Shown here: one piece after another, positions 25,941 to 34,351 of the stretch | How the letters are laid out: each line of letters opens with the position of its first letter | Position numbering within the stretch: the stretch's first letter is position 1 | Origin: Devosia rhizoryzae | Lineage (GTDB): Bacteria; Pseudomonadota; Alphaproteobacteria; Rhizobiales; Devosiaceae | Assembly (NCBI RefSeq): GCF_016698665.1 | Contig: NZ_CP068046.1 | Coordinates: 3,038,001-3,102,000 of the forward strand | Length of the DNA: 64,000 bases | Direction: 5' to 3' | Program-made: the position numbers and the translations under genes | Notes under the pieces: generated by a model | Seen by the model: only the letters and a program-made list of their open reading frames with translations | Database searches by the model: none | Told to the model about the DNA's origin: nothing

Positions 25941-27500
25941 ATGCCGGACGATGTTGTGAGTTCCCGCCCCCCCGGCACCCTGCGCCGCGCGGCCGAATAC
26001 GTCCGGATGTCGACCGAGCATCAGCAGTACTCGACCGAGAACCAGGCCAGGATCATTAAGGAATACGCCCAGCACCGGGGTTTCGAGATCATCAGGACCT
26101 ATGCCGACGAGGGACGCAGCGGCCTCCGCATGGAAGGTCGCGATGCTTTGAAGCGCTTGATCGCGGATGTCGAGAGTGGCAACGCGGGTTTCGAAGCGAT
26201 CCTGGTCTACGACGTCAGCCGGTGGGGTCGGTTCCAGGACGCCGACGAAAGCGCCTACTACGAATACATCTGCAAGCGCGCTGGCATAGCCGTGCACTAT
26301 TGCGGCGAAATGTTCGAGAACGACGGGTCGCCTGTCTCGACCATCGTCAAGGGCGTCAAGCGTGCCATGGCCGGAGAGTACAGCCGAGAGCTATCGGCGA
26401 AGGTATGGATCGGGCAGGGCCATTTGATCGAGCTAGGATACCGACAGGGCGGTCCGCCGGGATTCGGCTTCCGAAGAGTGCTGATCGATCAGTCGGGCGC
26501 TCACAAGGCGGTCCTGGGCCGCGGAGAGCACAAGAGCATTCAGACAGATCGTGTGGTTCTTGACCTCGGTCCGCCCGAAGAGCTCGAAACCGTTCGCGGC
26601 ATCTACCGCCTGTTCGTGCACGACAACCGGACCGAGAAGGAAATCGCGCAGGCGCTCAATGCTGAAGGGATTCTCACCGATCTGGGCAGGCCGTGGACTA
26701 GAGGCACCGTGCACCAGATACTGATCAATGAGAAGTACCTGGGCAACAACGTCTGGAACCGGGTCTCTTTCAAGCTCAAGAAGAAGCGCGTCAAGAACGA
26801 TCCCGATATGTGGATTCGCTCGGATGGCGTGTTCCCTGCGATCGTCGATCGAAACATCTTCGATGCCGCGCAGACCATCATCAAGGCTCGATTCATCAAG
26901 CTCACCGACGAGGAACTGCTCGACGCATTGCGCGGGTTATGCGACCGGGCCGGCGTGCTGTCCGGCATGACCATCGATGAAGCCGACGAAATGCCATCGA
27001 GCAGCGCGTATCGGTCTCGGTTCGGCAGTCTGCTTCGCGCCTATCAGTTGATCGGGTACCGTCCGCGTCGCGATTATCGGTACATCGAGATCAATCGTGC
27101 TCTTCGCGCCAAGCACCCCGGCATCGTTTCCGACGTGACCTCCGCGCTTCGGCGGTGGGGATCTTCCGTTTCCACGGATGCCTCGACCGACCTGCTGTCC
27201 GTCAATGGCGAGTTCAGTGCTTCCATAGTAATCGCCAAGTGCCAGCGGACATCGGCAGGATCGCATCGCTGGCGCCTTCGCTTCGACCACGGTCTGCTGC
27301 CCGACATCACCATCGTGGTGAGGATGGCCGCCAACAATGTAGATGCCCTCGACTACTACCTTCTGCCCAGCATCGATCTGGTTCGCGGCAAGCTGAAGCT
27401 GGCCGAGGAGAACGGCCTGGGTATAGACGGATACCGCTTCGAGGATCTCACCGAGTTCTACTCCTTCGTCAGTCCTGTCCATCTCATGGGAGCCGCGTGA
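25941..27500 (+). CDS. Serine recombinase of the rhizobial recombinase-ParB-RepB cluster
   Basis: 519 residues from ATG 25941, with AGGAG nine bases upstream; an ATG at 25917 has no such site. N-terminal resolvase fold with Y20-V-R-M-S24 (catalytic serine), SRWGRFQD and DEGRSG; then a recombinase domain with ALNAEGILTDLGRPWTRGTV; and an unusual 200-residue C-terminal extension instead of the common zinc ribbon/coiled coil. It is followed with no gap by two ParB-like genes. The trio is a recurrent unit in Alphaproteobacteria. It may be a mobility module rather than a DNA invertase. Confidence 0.9.
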   Translation: MPDDVVSSRPPGTLRRAAEYVRMSTEHQQYSTENQARIIKEYAQHRGFEIIRTYADEGRSGLRMEGRDALKRLIADVESGNAGFEAILVYDVSRWGRFQDADESAYYEYICKRAGIAVHYCGEMFENDGSPVSTIVKGVKRAMAGEYSRELSAKVWIGQGHLIELGYRQGGPPGFGFRRVLIDQSGAHKAVLGRGEHKSIQTDRVVLDLGPPEELETVRGIYRLFVHDNRTEKEIAQALNAEGILTDLGRPWTRGTVHQILINEKYLGNNVWNRVSFKLKKKRVKNDPDMWIRSDGVFPAIVDRNIFDAAQTIIKARFIKLTDEELLDALRGLCDRAGVLSGMTIDEADEMPSSSAYRSRFGSLLRAYQLIGYRPRRDYRYIEINRALRAKHPGIVSDVTSALRRWGSSVSTDASTDLLSVNGEFSASIVIAKCQRTSAGSHRWRLRFDHGLLPDITIVVRMAANNVDALDYYLLPSIDLVRGKLKLAEENGLGIDGYRFEDLTEFYSFVSPVHLMGAA

Positions 27501-28397
27501 ATGGCCGTCCAGCATGCTCAGAAGATCGAGATGATACCTATATCGGCGATAACACCGATCAATCCCCGATCGCGGAACAAGAAGCAGCACGGTGAGATCG
27601 TCGAGAACATCGACGCAATCGGGTTGAAGCGCCCTATCACGGTCAGTACAAGGCGTGGTCCTGGCGGCGTCCGATATGACCTGGTGTGCGGCGAGGGTCG
27701 CCTGGAAGCATTCAAGCTTCTTGGAGCGACCGAAATACCCGCCGTGGTGATCGAGGCCGATGAAAACGACTGCCTCGTCATGAGCCTGGTAGAGAACATC
27801 GCTCGACGCAAGCATCGTCCGATCGATCTCATGCAGGAGATCGGAAGCCTGTCCAAGCGGGGTTACACAGACAAGCAGATCGCCGATAAGACCGGCATCA
27901 GCCCAAGCTACGCCAACATGTTGACCAAGCTCCTCGAGGACGGCGAGGAGCGGCTGGTTTCGGCAGTTGAAAGCGGGTTGATACCGTTGAGCCTCGCCCT
28001 GGACATTGCACGATCCGAGACCGCCGAGGTCCAGAACATGCTGATGGACGCCTATCAGGCTGGCAAGATCAAGGGCAAGAAGCTGGCGTCCATCCGCCGC
28101 CTTCTCGACCAGCGCGAACGTCGGCGCAGGAAGATGCCGGATAGCGGTTTCGGTTCCGTCCGAGGATCCCGCCGCATCACGCCAGTCGACCTCATGAAGG
28201 TCTATCAGAGGGAGGCCGAGAAGCAGCGCATCTTGGTGAAGAAGTCCGATTTCACCCAGCGCAAGCTGCTGTTCATCGTTGAGGCGCTCAAGGATCTCCT
28301 GTCGGAAGCCAGCTTTGTCGATGTTCTCCAGTCCGAGAAATTGGAGTCGATGCCGCGCGCTTTGGCGTCGCGCATCGCGGGGGAAACGGTACAATGA
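27501..28397 (+). CDS. ParB-like partition protein
   Basis: 298 residues. ParB N-terminal nuclease-like domain with the box GEGRLEAFKLLGATEIPAVV, then VMSLVENIARRKHRPIDLM (arginine patch) and an HTH (YTDKQIADKTGISPSYANML). The ATG directly follows the recombinase stop, and the end overlaps the next gene by four bases. No ParA is present nearby, so classical plasmid partition is unlikely. It probably binds a site for the recombinase or acts as a regulator. Confidence 0.88.
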   Translation: MAVQHAQKIEMIPISAITPINPRSRNKKQHGEIVENIDAIGLKRPITVSTRRGPGGVRYDLVCGEGRLEAFKLLGATEIPAVVIEADENDCLVMSLVENIARRKHRPIDLMQEIGSLSKRGYTDKQIADKTGISPSYANMLTKLLEDGEERLVSAVESGLIPLSLALDIARSETAEVQNMLMDAYQAGKIKGKKLASIRRLLDQRERRRRKMPDSGFGSVRGSRRITPVDLMKVYQREAEKQRILVKKSDFTQRKLLFIVEALKDLLSEASFVDVLQSEKLESMPRALASRIAGETVQ

Positions 28398-29311
28398 CCG
28401 CCGGTAGCGGCAAGGCGGTGAAGCTCGCTTTCGAGGCCTCGGGGATCCACCTGAACCTAACTCAGATCGTGCCCTTGAAAACGATGCGACCTGGCACGAA
28501 GGAGAGCAAGAAATACGCCCAGATCCTTCGATCGGTGAAGGCGATCGGTCTTGTGGAAGCACCAGTGGTCTCACGCGACCCGAGCAATCCAGGGAAGTTC
28601 TTCCTGCTCGATGGCATGCTTCGTATCGAGGCACTCAAAGATCTTGGCATCGACCAGGTAGAATGCCTGATCGCTACTGACGACGAGACGTATACCTACA
28701 ACAAGCGCATCAACCGACTGGTGCCTGTGCAAGAGCACAATATGGTTGTGAACGCTATCAAAAGAGGTGTGCCTGAGGCTCAGATCGCGGAGGCCCTGGG
28801 CTTGGAGGTCACCTCGGTCCGGCGGCGCGCGCGAATGCTCGACGGCATCTGCCCCGAGGCAGTACAACTCCTCACCAATGCGCCGTGCCCGTTCCGGGTC
28901 TTCGACATTCTGCGTCAGATGACATCGATCCGTCAGATCGAGGCGGCCGAGCTGATGCTGGGGCAGCAGAACTTCACCGCGGTCTTCGCCAGGGCGCTAT
29001 TGGTGGCGACGTCGGAGAACCAGCTCGTCCCAGAGGCTAGGACAAAGCCTCAGGAGCCTCAGTCGGCCAAGGAGCAGATTGCTCGATTGGAGCGCGAACT
29101 CGTCAGCCTGCAATCCCAGATCAAGTCGGTAGAGGACGATTACGGCATCGACAACCTGCACCTAACGGTCGCGAAGGGGTATGTCGCCAAGCTTCTGGGC
29201 AATGCACGGGTGGTGCGCTGGCTGGCGCAGAATCGGCACGAGTATCTTGGTGAGCTTCAGAACGTGGCCGAAATAGAAACGGTGGGCACAGCAGCCATAG
29301 CCGCCGAGTAA
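28394..29311 (+). CDS. ParB/RepB C-terminal-domain protein
   Basis: 305 residues. A ParB-type box (FFLLDGMLRIEALKDLGI) is followed by an HTH (PEAQIAEALGLEVTSVRRR) and a RepB-like helical C-terminus with a coiled coil (KEQIARLERELVSLQSQI). ATGA overlap with the upstream parB-like gene. Members are usually annotated as plasmid partition protein RepB, but there is no repA or repC here, so the cluster is not a replicator. Confidence 0.86.
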   Translation: MTAGSGKAVKLAFEASGIHLNLTQIVPLKTMRPGTKESKKYAQILRSVKAIGLVEAPVVSRDPSNPGKFFLLDGMLRIEALKDLGIDQVECLIATDDETYTYNKRINRLVPVQEHNMVVNAIKRGVPEAQIAEALGLEVTSVRRRARMLDGICPEAVQLLTNAPCPFRVFDILRQMTSIRQIEAAELMLGQQNFTAVFARALLVATSENQLVPEARTKPQEPQSAKEQIARLERELVSLQSQIKSVEDDYGIDNLHLTVAKGYVAKLLGNARVVRWLAQNRHEYLGELQNVAEIETVGTAAIAAE

Positions 29312-29324
29312 CGCGAACCCGGCC

Positions 29325-29885
29325 CTATGGTCGAGTCAGATCGCCGTGCTTCCAACTGAGACGGTCGGCCTTTGACCATTCCGAGAACGCATTCGCCACT
29401 GCCATACTCAGCTCGGACAAGGGGACAGCATTGGCCAAGCGTCCGGCAGCGGCCAATGCAATGCGCTTCGTCGTCGGCAGCCGGTAAGCTGGGATGACGA
29501 AGAATGACCACTGCGAGGGCTCCCTGTGGTCCGCGCTCTCGTCGACAACGGAATGCAGGGCAAGGACGTAGACGTCCGCGTTCCGTCCCGGCGCGTCAAC
29601 CCATGCATCGTCTCGCCAGACCTGCTTGCGCGGGGCGATGTCCCAGGATGGCCTGGGCCCGCCCTTGGTGACCCAGGTCTGCTTCAAGGCCGATTGTTTC
29701 ACTTCCAGCCGCACGCCGTCGGCGTTGATGAAGTCGTGCTCGGCATAATCGGCGCTGCACCAGGTCCAGTCCGTCAGCGCACCGGCGATCATGGCTTCGA
29801 CGATCACGGACCGGTAGACGTTGGTCACCAGCGGCCTGCCGAAGATCGCCGCCGCGGCGGAGGCGATAACCTCATCCTTGGTCAC
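29325..29885 (-). CDS. PD-(D/E)XK-like nuclease, small
   Basis: 186 residues from GTG 29885, with GAGGAG eight bases before it. The nuclease signature is E30 in a helix, D56-G-V-R-L-E61-V-K63-Q, then KQTWVTKGGPRPSWDIAPRK. This is the E...D...ExK layout of a restriction-like fold. The 5' end overlaps the neighbouring small gene by 14 bases, so they are probably co-expressed. Substrate unknown; it may act with the adjacent SNase, TIR and nuclease genes. Confidence 0.7.
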   Translation of the reverse strand: MTKDEVIASAAAAIFGRPLVTNVYRSVIVEAMIAGALTDWTWCSADYAEHDFINADGVRLEVKQSALKQTWVTKGGPRPSWDIAPRKQVWRDDAWVDAPGRNADVYVLALHSVVDESADHREPSQWSFFVIPAYRLPTTKRIALAAAGRLANAVPLSELSMAVANAFSEWSKADRLSWKHGDLTRP

Positions 29886-30123
29886 TGCCGTTCTCCTCAA
29901 TTGCGTCGAGCCACGCGTCCAGCCTCCGCGTGCTGGATGCGTCATCACGAGCACCGCTTCTTGGAGCACGTAGCTCGGCCAGCATCGAGCGGCAGGTCGC
30001 CTCGCCTTCATCCGCGGCTTCATCCTCGCGTCGGTGCGACGGGATGCGTTGGAAGTAGGCGAGCTTCTTCTCGAAATGACGGATCAGCTTGTCACGCTTG
30101 GGATCGACCGTGGGGACCCGCAT
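29872..30123 (-). CDS. Small basic helical protein
   Basis: 83 residues, MRVPTVDPKRDKLIRHFEKK..., rich in Arg, Glu and Ala, no cysteines. The start ATG at 30123 shares its first base with the stop of the SNase gene (TGATG), which favours it over an in-frame start 30 bases upstream. No family recognised. Possibly an accessory or inhibitor of the small nuclease that overlaps its end. Confidence 0.6.
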   Translation of the reverse strand: MRVPTVDPKRDKLIRHFEKKLAYFQRIPSHRREDEAADEGEATCRSMLAELRAPRSGARDDASSTRRLDAWLDAIEENGSDQG

Positions 30124-30647
30124 CAGCACCAGAACTCGTGGCCATCGGGCCAACGGCGCGCCAGTCCCTCGGAGATCAGGATATCGCCGACGTCGGTGCC
30201 GCCGATACGGATGGTGGCAAGGGTTCGGTCGTAGCGATCAGTGCCGAAGGTCTCGACGCTGAAGCTGTTGCTGTTCAACAGGTCGAGGAGGCGAGCGCTG
30301 GCGCGCTTGGCCAGGGCTACCTCTTGGGCTCCGCCGCAGATGTCGTCATACGGCTCGGGCGTGTCGTAAGCCTGCAGTCGGAGGTTCATGCCATCGAGCC
30401 AGATGGTGTCACCATCGACCACGCAGGTATGGCGCTGCCCGGAACCGCACATGCGGAACTGTACCCGCATCTCGGATGCCACGACGGCTTGGCCGCCGCC
30501 TGGCAGGAAAGAGTCGGCGGCGATCCATCCCAGTGTGCAGACGCTGAGCAGCGCGATCACGGCAAGCGCCGGCGTGATCGTGTCCCGCCTGGCAGATTTC
30601 GGTGGCCGCGCCGATCGGCGCCTTTGATCGAAACGGATGATGGACAT
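30123..30647 (-). CDS. Membrane-anchored thermonuclease-like (SNase) protein
   Basis: 174 residues. One N-terminal transmembrane helix (about 26-46, ITPALAVIALLSVCTLGWIA) after a basic stretch, then a staphylococcal-nuclease fold from about residue 60. VDGDTIWLDG, LRLQAYDTPEPYDD and FGTDRYDRTLATIRIGG contain the expected Arg/Asp/Glu active-site positions. It would face the periplasm, attached to the inner membrane. SNase proteins of this kind are common on alphaproteobacterial islands. It heads the leftward mini-operon to 29325. Confidence 0.85.
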   Translation of the reverse strand: MSIIRFDQRRRSARPPKSARRDTITPALAVIALLSVCTLGWIAADSFLPGGGQAVVASEMRVQFRMCGSGQRHTCVVDGDTIWLDGMNLRLQAYDTPEPYDDICGGAQEVALAKRASARLLDLLNSNSFSVETFGTDRYDRTLATIRIGGTDVGDILISEGLARRWPDGHEFWC

Positions 30648-30714
30648 GCCGGCATCCTATCAGATGAGCGTTTCCGGTTGGTTTCGCGGCTGGCACGATT
30701 TCGATGGGATAGGT

Positions 30715-31662
30715 CTACCGGTAACTCAGGGGGCGGATGAACATCGACCAGTAATACTCTGTGGCCTGCTCAGCCGACATTCTCTTGATGTCGTTCTTCC
30801 TTTCGAAGTCCGAAATTCCCATGCCCATCATGGCCGAGAAGACGAGCTCCTCACCGGCTGAAGGCGAGAGGATCTCATTGGCAGAATTAGCCGTAGAACG
30901 ACCCTGCGTGTAACAGATGCTATTGGGCCCAAACATGTCGCCCAGATAGATGCGGCAGTCGCACTTGCTCTTCCCGTCCACGAACAATTCGGCGCGGAAA
31001 TCGGTGGCAGTGTTGTCGGTGAAATCGGTTTCGATTCGCGCTTCCTCTTGACTGGCCTGCTCCAGCCTCGCCTTAAAACCCTCCCGGATATGGGCGAACC
31101 CCTCCTTGGCGAACTTCCTGATCTCCAGCTCGGTCGGCTTGGTCTTCAGCCGCGGCAGTACGGAAGCGGATGGGCGTGGTGTCGCCGGTGAAGCCTCCCC
31201 TGGGAACGTCTTCTCGCCGTGCGTCACCGTAGCTCCAGGGAATACCGGTCGCTTCTCTGGCTTGGCCCGCTTGTGGTCGATGCCGTCAAGCAATGTCCGT
31301 CGCGCGGCATCCTCATGCAGGTCGTGGATGCGGATCTGCACGATGGTCGGCAGCAACCCAGTCGGCTGGCACTCGCGGACCATCACTGGCACGATCCGGC
31401 GATCCTGGCCTTGCGGATCCTTCGCGAACGCCGCCGCCCACTCCGATGCAGCCATCTTCGACCCAAGATAATCTGGCGAGAGCACCAGTACCGTTCGTTC
31501 CGCCTTGTCGGCGGCATCCTGCATCTCGAGCACGAAGTTGCTGCCCGGCCGGAAATCCCAAGCCTGTATTTTGGTGGTGAAGCCGGCCTCCTCAAGCACG
31601 AAGGCGATCCACTCCGCCCACTGACGATCCTTATGAGTGTAGCTGATGAAGAAGTCGGTCAT
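30715..31662 (-). CDS. TIR-domain protein, probable NAD-consuming effector
   Basis: 315 residues. TIR domain at 1-135: FFISYTHKDRQWAEW (box 1), LVLSPDYLGSKMAASEW with candidate catalytic E74, and VPVMVREC. Proline-rich linker 140-170, then a C-terminal domain of about 140 residues of unknown fold with KCDCRIYLGDMFG. Bacterial TIR proteins with S-E-W motifs cleave NAD+ on infection. The C-terminal part may be the sensor. No partner such as a ThoeriS ThsA or a cyclase is visible, so it may work alone or with the 31738 nuclease. It ends 67 bases before the SNase gene. Confidence 0.86.
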   Translation of the reverse strand: MTDFFISYTHKDRQWAEWIAFVLEEAGFTTKIQAWDFRPGSNFVLEMQDAADKAERTVLVLSPDYLGSKMAASEWAAAFAKDPQGQDRRIVPVMVRECQPTGLLPTIVQIRIHDLHEDAARRTLLDGIDHKRAKPEKRPVFPGATVTHGEKTFPGEASPATPRPSASVLPRLKTKPTELEIRKFAKEGFAHIREGFKARLEQASQEEARIETDFTDNTATDFRAELFVDGKSKCDCRIYLGDMFGPNSICYTQGRSTANSANEILSPSAGEELVFSAMMGMGISDFERKNDIKRMSAEQATEYYWSMFIRPLSYR

Positions 31663-31737
31663 CGGAGATCCGGTCAGAGGAATCGAGTGCCATCATTCTA
31701 CCCGCTCCCTCAGACGAGATGGAACTGCTAGTTGATG

Positions 31738-32982
31738 CTACTGAGAGAGTGCCGGATCCTTTGGCGGCAGGGACAATCCCATTGTTCTCTCTGCCGACAC
31801 TTTCCGAATTACGGGGTCGAACTCTTTGAAGACTCGCAGCGTGAAATCGGCCATCTTGGAAACGAGGTCCACGTAGACCATTCGGGGCTCGGAATTGAGC
31901 GTCATGAGTTCCTCCTCGACGACACTGATGAAACGGCCACTGCCGACGGGCGCCAATCCGGCGATATAGGCATTCCTATCGGGTGTTGTACCAGGCCCCA
32001 TCATCAGATGGGCCCGGATGGACGTCTCGTCCTTTTTGATCTCCAGCAGCATCAACCGTTTGGTGTTCGTCCAGTCTTTGGCGGTTCTGAAGGCTGCCAA
32101 GTCGTCCCAGTCCTCATAGGCATACCTAAGGATTTTCTTGGCGTGTTTGTCTGCGACCACGGATACGCCTGCTGGGGATATGCTCGCAACGAAGGCAGCA
32201 CCGTCCTCCTTGATCTGATCCAGGACCTCCTGCAGGGGGTCAGGCCTGCGATCCATCAGGTATGCTAGAGCGTCCCCATGTTTGGACCAAAGTTCCCGAG
32301 CGGTTCTTTCAAGTTCCTTGTTCCCCAAGTGATGCCTCCTCATCATTGATATGTACGACCGCAGCATCTCATGTGCTTGCGAAGCATGATGTTCACTGGC
32401 GTCGGCAAACTCACTGAGTGCGTCTATGAGATCGTGCAGTTTGAACTCGGTCCACGAGGCATCGTTTGGTGCTTCATGGTGCTTCGTTAGGAAGAGGTAA
32501 TCGTACCTCCACCCTTCGGTACCAGGCCATGTGGCCTCGATGATGGTCCTGTATCGCTGGAGCTGATCGCTGCTCTGCGAGGCGTCAATCTTCAGTTCTA
32601 TGGCGACTATGCGCTTGGCCTTGGGGAGCAAGATGAGCAAGTCGATATTTCGCCATTCCCTTCTGATCTCGGCATCGTCGAGCGCACTTGCCTCTATGGT
32701 GCTCATGGCGTCTTCGATGAGCGCACACTTCAGAAAAGCCCATAGTATGGACGTGCCGAATCCATGGGGTCGAAATGGGTTCAGTATATACCCAAGGTAG
32801 TTGCTGTGTCGGATTTCGGCTCGAACCATGCCCACTGCCTCGAACGGGCAGAACTGGCCGAAGCGGCCTTCCAATTGTTGAAAGGCCGGGTCGCTCATGA
32901 GTGCGGTTAGCTCATCCATCTCACCTGAAGGTCCCCTGTCTAAGCCGGTGCGCACTGCGCCGGCCGGAACAGCATCGCTCAC
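31738..32982 (-). CDS. PD-(D/E)XK nuclease-superfamily protein
   Basis: 414 residues. The nuclease core is in the first 150 residues: E56 in RAEIRHSNYLGYILNP, D114 in RNIDLLILL, and E129-L-K131 followed by a Gln-rich helix, typical of the PDDEXK_4 group. The rest is helical and unrecognised. It overlaps the upstream phosphoesterase gene by four bases (ATGA), so the two are coupled. Proteins of this group occur in defence islands, often with unknown triggers. Confidence 0.8.
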   Translation of the reverse strand: MSDAVPAGAVRTGLDRGPSGEMDELTALMSDPAFQQLEGRFGQFCPFEAVGMVRAEIRHSNYLGYILNPFRPHGFGTSILWAFLKCALIEDAMSTIEASALDDAEIRREWRNIDLLILLPKAKRIVAIELKIDASQSSDQLQRYRTIIEATWPGTEGWRYDYLFLTKHHEAPNDASWTEFKLHDLIDALSEFADASEHHASQAHEMLRSYISMMRRHHLGNKELERTARELWSKHGDALAYLMDRRPDPLQEVLDQIKEDGAAFVASISPAGVSVVADKHAKKILRYAYEDWDDLAAFRTAKDWTNTKRLMLLEIKKDETSIRAHLMMGPGTTPDRNAYIAGLAPVGSGRFISVVEEELMTLNSEPRMVYVDLVSKMADFTLRVFKEFDPVIRKVSAERTMGLSLPPKDPALSQ

Positions 32983-33566
32983 GAAGTTTCTCCTTCACCT
33001 ACTTCAACACCGGCGAAATTCAGCTCTGGCAGCCGTTCCATTCTGGTCTTAATTCCGTCAAACGTCATGGGCTGGAACGACTGATGGTCGACACCGCAGT
33101 CCCAGCTGCGCCGGCTCGACGGCAGCCGGTCGTGCGTGTGGCCGTGGAAATGGACATCCCCCGAATGAAGGCCGTTCCATTCCCTGAGGGGATAATGGCA
33201 CAGCACGATCTTGGGCCCGCCCTTGGCGACTACGGTTCGCATGTCGTCGACACTCGCCCAGCCCAAATTGGTGCAGATGTCATCGCCATCATGATTGCCG
33301 CGGATCAGTCTCTTGATCCCTTTGAGGCGCTTGAAGATGGCGGCGGCGTCACCGAACGGAACATCTTCTCCGGCGAAATCCCCCAAGTGCCAGACGGTAT
33401 CGGTGGGCTGCACGAACGTGTTCCACTTGGTGACCAGATCACGGTCGTGCGCGCCGATATCGGCGTAGGGTCGCATGGCCATGTCGAGAATGCCGGTATG
33501 TCCGAAATGGGTGTCGCACACGAACCAATGCGTGTGGTCGACCAGGATGGCATCGGCGCTGCTCAT
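32979..33566 (-). CDS. Calcineurin-like metallophosphoesterase
   Basis: 195 residues from ATG 33566 with GAGAGGA upstream. All metal-binding blocks are present: D18-T-H20-F-G-H, HLGDFA, R-G-N-H-D, LCHYPL and H-G-H-T-H-D. Enzymes of this small type hydrolyse phosphodiesters or nucleotides; the substrate here is unknown. It is first in a two-gene unit with the PD-(D/E)XK protein. A nucleotide-signal or RNA-repair role is possible given the neighbours, but only inferred. Confidence 0.9.
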   Translation of the reverse strand: MSSADAILVDHTHWFVCDTHFGHTGILDMAMRPYADIGAHDRDLVTKWNTFVQPTDTVWHLGDFAGEDVPFGDAAAIFKRLKGIKRLIRGNHDGDDICTNLGWASVDDMRTVVAKGGPKIVLCHYPLREWNGLHSGDVHFHGHTHDRLPSSRRSWDCGVDHQSFQPMTFDGIKTRMERLPELNFAGVEVGEGETS

Positions 33567-33656
33567 GGTTTTCCTCTCAGCTGACCTTGCCCTTGACGCC
33601 CGACTTATCCCCCTGCCGGCCGCAGGGCGTAGTCTCCAGGGCCAAAGGAGAATCAG

Positions 33657-33953
33657 ATGCACCAGATTTTGGCAACGGTGGTGGGGGCGGTGTTGGGTGG
33701 ACTTGGGTTTCTCGCGCGCCGTCTTCTTGAGCGGGATCCACTGGCCACGGTCATCGATCGTCGGCTGCGCTTGGTCTCACTGCATCAGCGCATGAAGGCC
33801 GCCCAGCTGACCGAAAACGACCTGGTCCAGATGGAGCGAGGGCTAGCGCAGGATGAATCCAGGGAAATTCGGCCGAAACGGGCCGAGGATCCGGCCGATT
33901 CGACGTCGGATACTTACGTTCAGCAGAAACCTTTCAATCAGTACGGATTGTAG
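33657..33953 (+). CDS. Small membrane-anchored protein at the transposon end
   Basis: 98 residues, AGGAG six bases before ATG 33657. N-terminal hydrophobic helix (ILATVVGAVLGGLGFLA) followed by a charged cytoplasmic part rich in Arg/Glu. No family recognised. Its last 36 bases contain one of the repeats thought to be transposase-binding sites, so the gene runs into the transposon end. It could be a genuine cargo gene or one truncated by the end. Confidence 0.55.
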   Translation: MHQILATVVGAVLGGLGFLARRLLERDPLATVIDRRLRLVSLHQRMKAAQLTENDLVQMERGLAQDESREIRPKRAEDPADSTSDTYVQQKPFNQYGL

Positions 33954-34002
33954 CTCAGAGCAGAACATTGGCTTCTAGAGCACAACTTAGGTGTTCTCAA
34001 CA
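33918..34002. repeat. Tn7-like right end with repeated candidate TnsB sites
   Basis: Three related sequences in the same orientation: GTTCAGCAGAAAC (33918-33930), CTCAGAGCAGAAC (33954-33966) and CTAGAGCACAAC (33975-33986), then the terminus ...GTTCTCAACA ending at 34002. The next bases are comM. The bases after 34002 (GCTGG) would be the target duplication, but the partner copy is outside the window. Confidence 0.6.
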
Positions 34003-34294
34003 GCTGGGCTGGAATTCCGGCAGCTCATCGAGAAAGAGCACGCCGTTATGCGCGAGGCTCGCTTCACCGGGCCGCACCTTTAACCCGCCCCCGACCAAGG
34101 CCGCCATCGAGGCCGAATGATGCGGCGCGCGGAAGGGGCGGCGATCGGACAGGGCACCGCCGGCAAGTTCGCCCGCGATGGACTGGATCATCGACACGTC
34201 CAGCAATTCGCGTGGCGTCAGCGGCGGCAAGATCGAGGGCAGGCGCGCGGCAAGCATGCTTTTGCCCGCGCCGGGCGGGCCGACCATGAGGAAG
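34003..34294 (-). pseudogene. comM: comM fragment (Mg-chelatase-like AAA+ protein), cut on both sides
   Basis: About 95 codons of comM/yifB, from [16 protein letters not shown] through [16 protein letters not shown] to [11 protein letters not shown]. ComM is a helicase-like AAA+ protein of natural transformation, normally about 500 residues. The Walker A and B region survives, but the N-terminal half is missing at 34294 and the C-terminal half at 34003. The left cut matches the Tn7-like end; the right cut matches the inverted repeat of the next element. So at least two events hit the same gene. Confidence 0.85.
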
Positions 34295-34351
34295 TTAGAG
34301 GGTATTATTACTCCTCGCCTATGCCTGTGACACACGGCTAATACCCTCTAA
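34295..34351. repeat. 13-bp perfect inverted repeat at the comM junction
   Basis: TTAGAGGGTATTA (34295-34307) and TAATACCCTCTAA (34339-34351) with a 31-base spacer. It begins exactly where comM similarity stops. It may be an attachment or terminal site of the element to the right. Confidence 0.6.

Larger units (their letters stand above)
1..34002. mobile_element. Tn7-like transposon, right-hand 34 kb (left end outside window)
   Basis: Seen: a tnsA-tniA/tnsB-tniB/tnsC-tniQ operon at the left, and at 34002 an abrupt switch from non-comM DNA to comM coding sequence. Read inward from 34002 the terminus begins TGTTGAGAACACC, and three related 12-13 base repeats lie within 85 bases of it. Known: Tn7-family ends begin with TGT and carry repeated TnsB sites, and comM is a recurrent insertion site of such elements. 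Inferred: everything from the left edge to 34002 is cargo of one element, with tniQ near its other end. The left end and the target duplication cannot be seen. Nested remnants (integrase piece at 25.2 kb, recombinase trio at 26-29 kb) suggest a composite island. Confidence 0.62.

Noticed and set aside
27501..29311. Plasmid replication/partition locus
   Set aside because: ParB-like and RepB-like genes occur without ParA, RepA or RepC and are fused to a recombinase operon, so a replicon claim is not supported.
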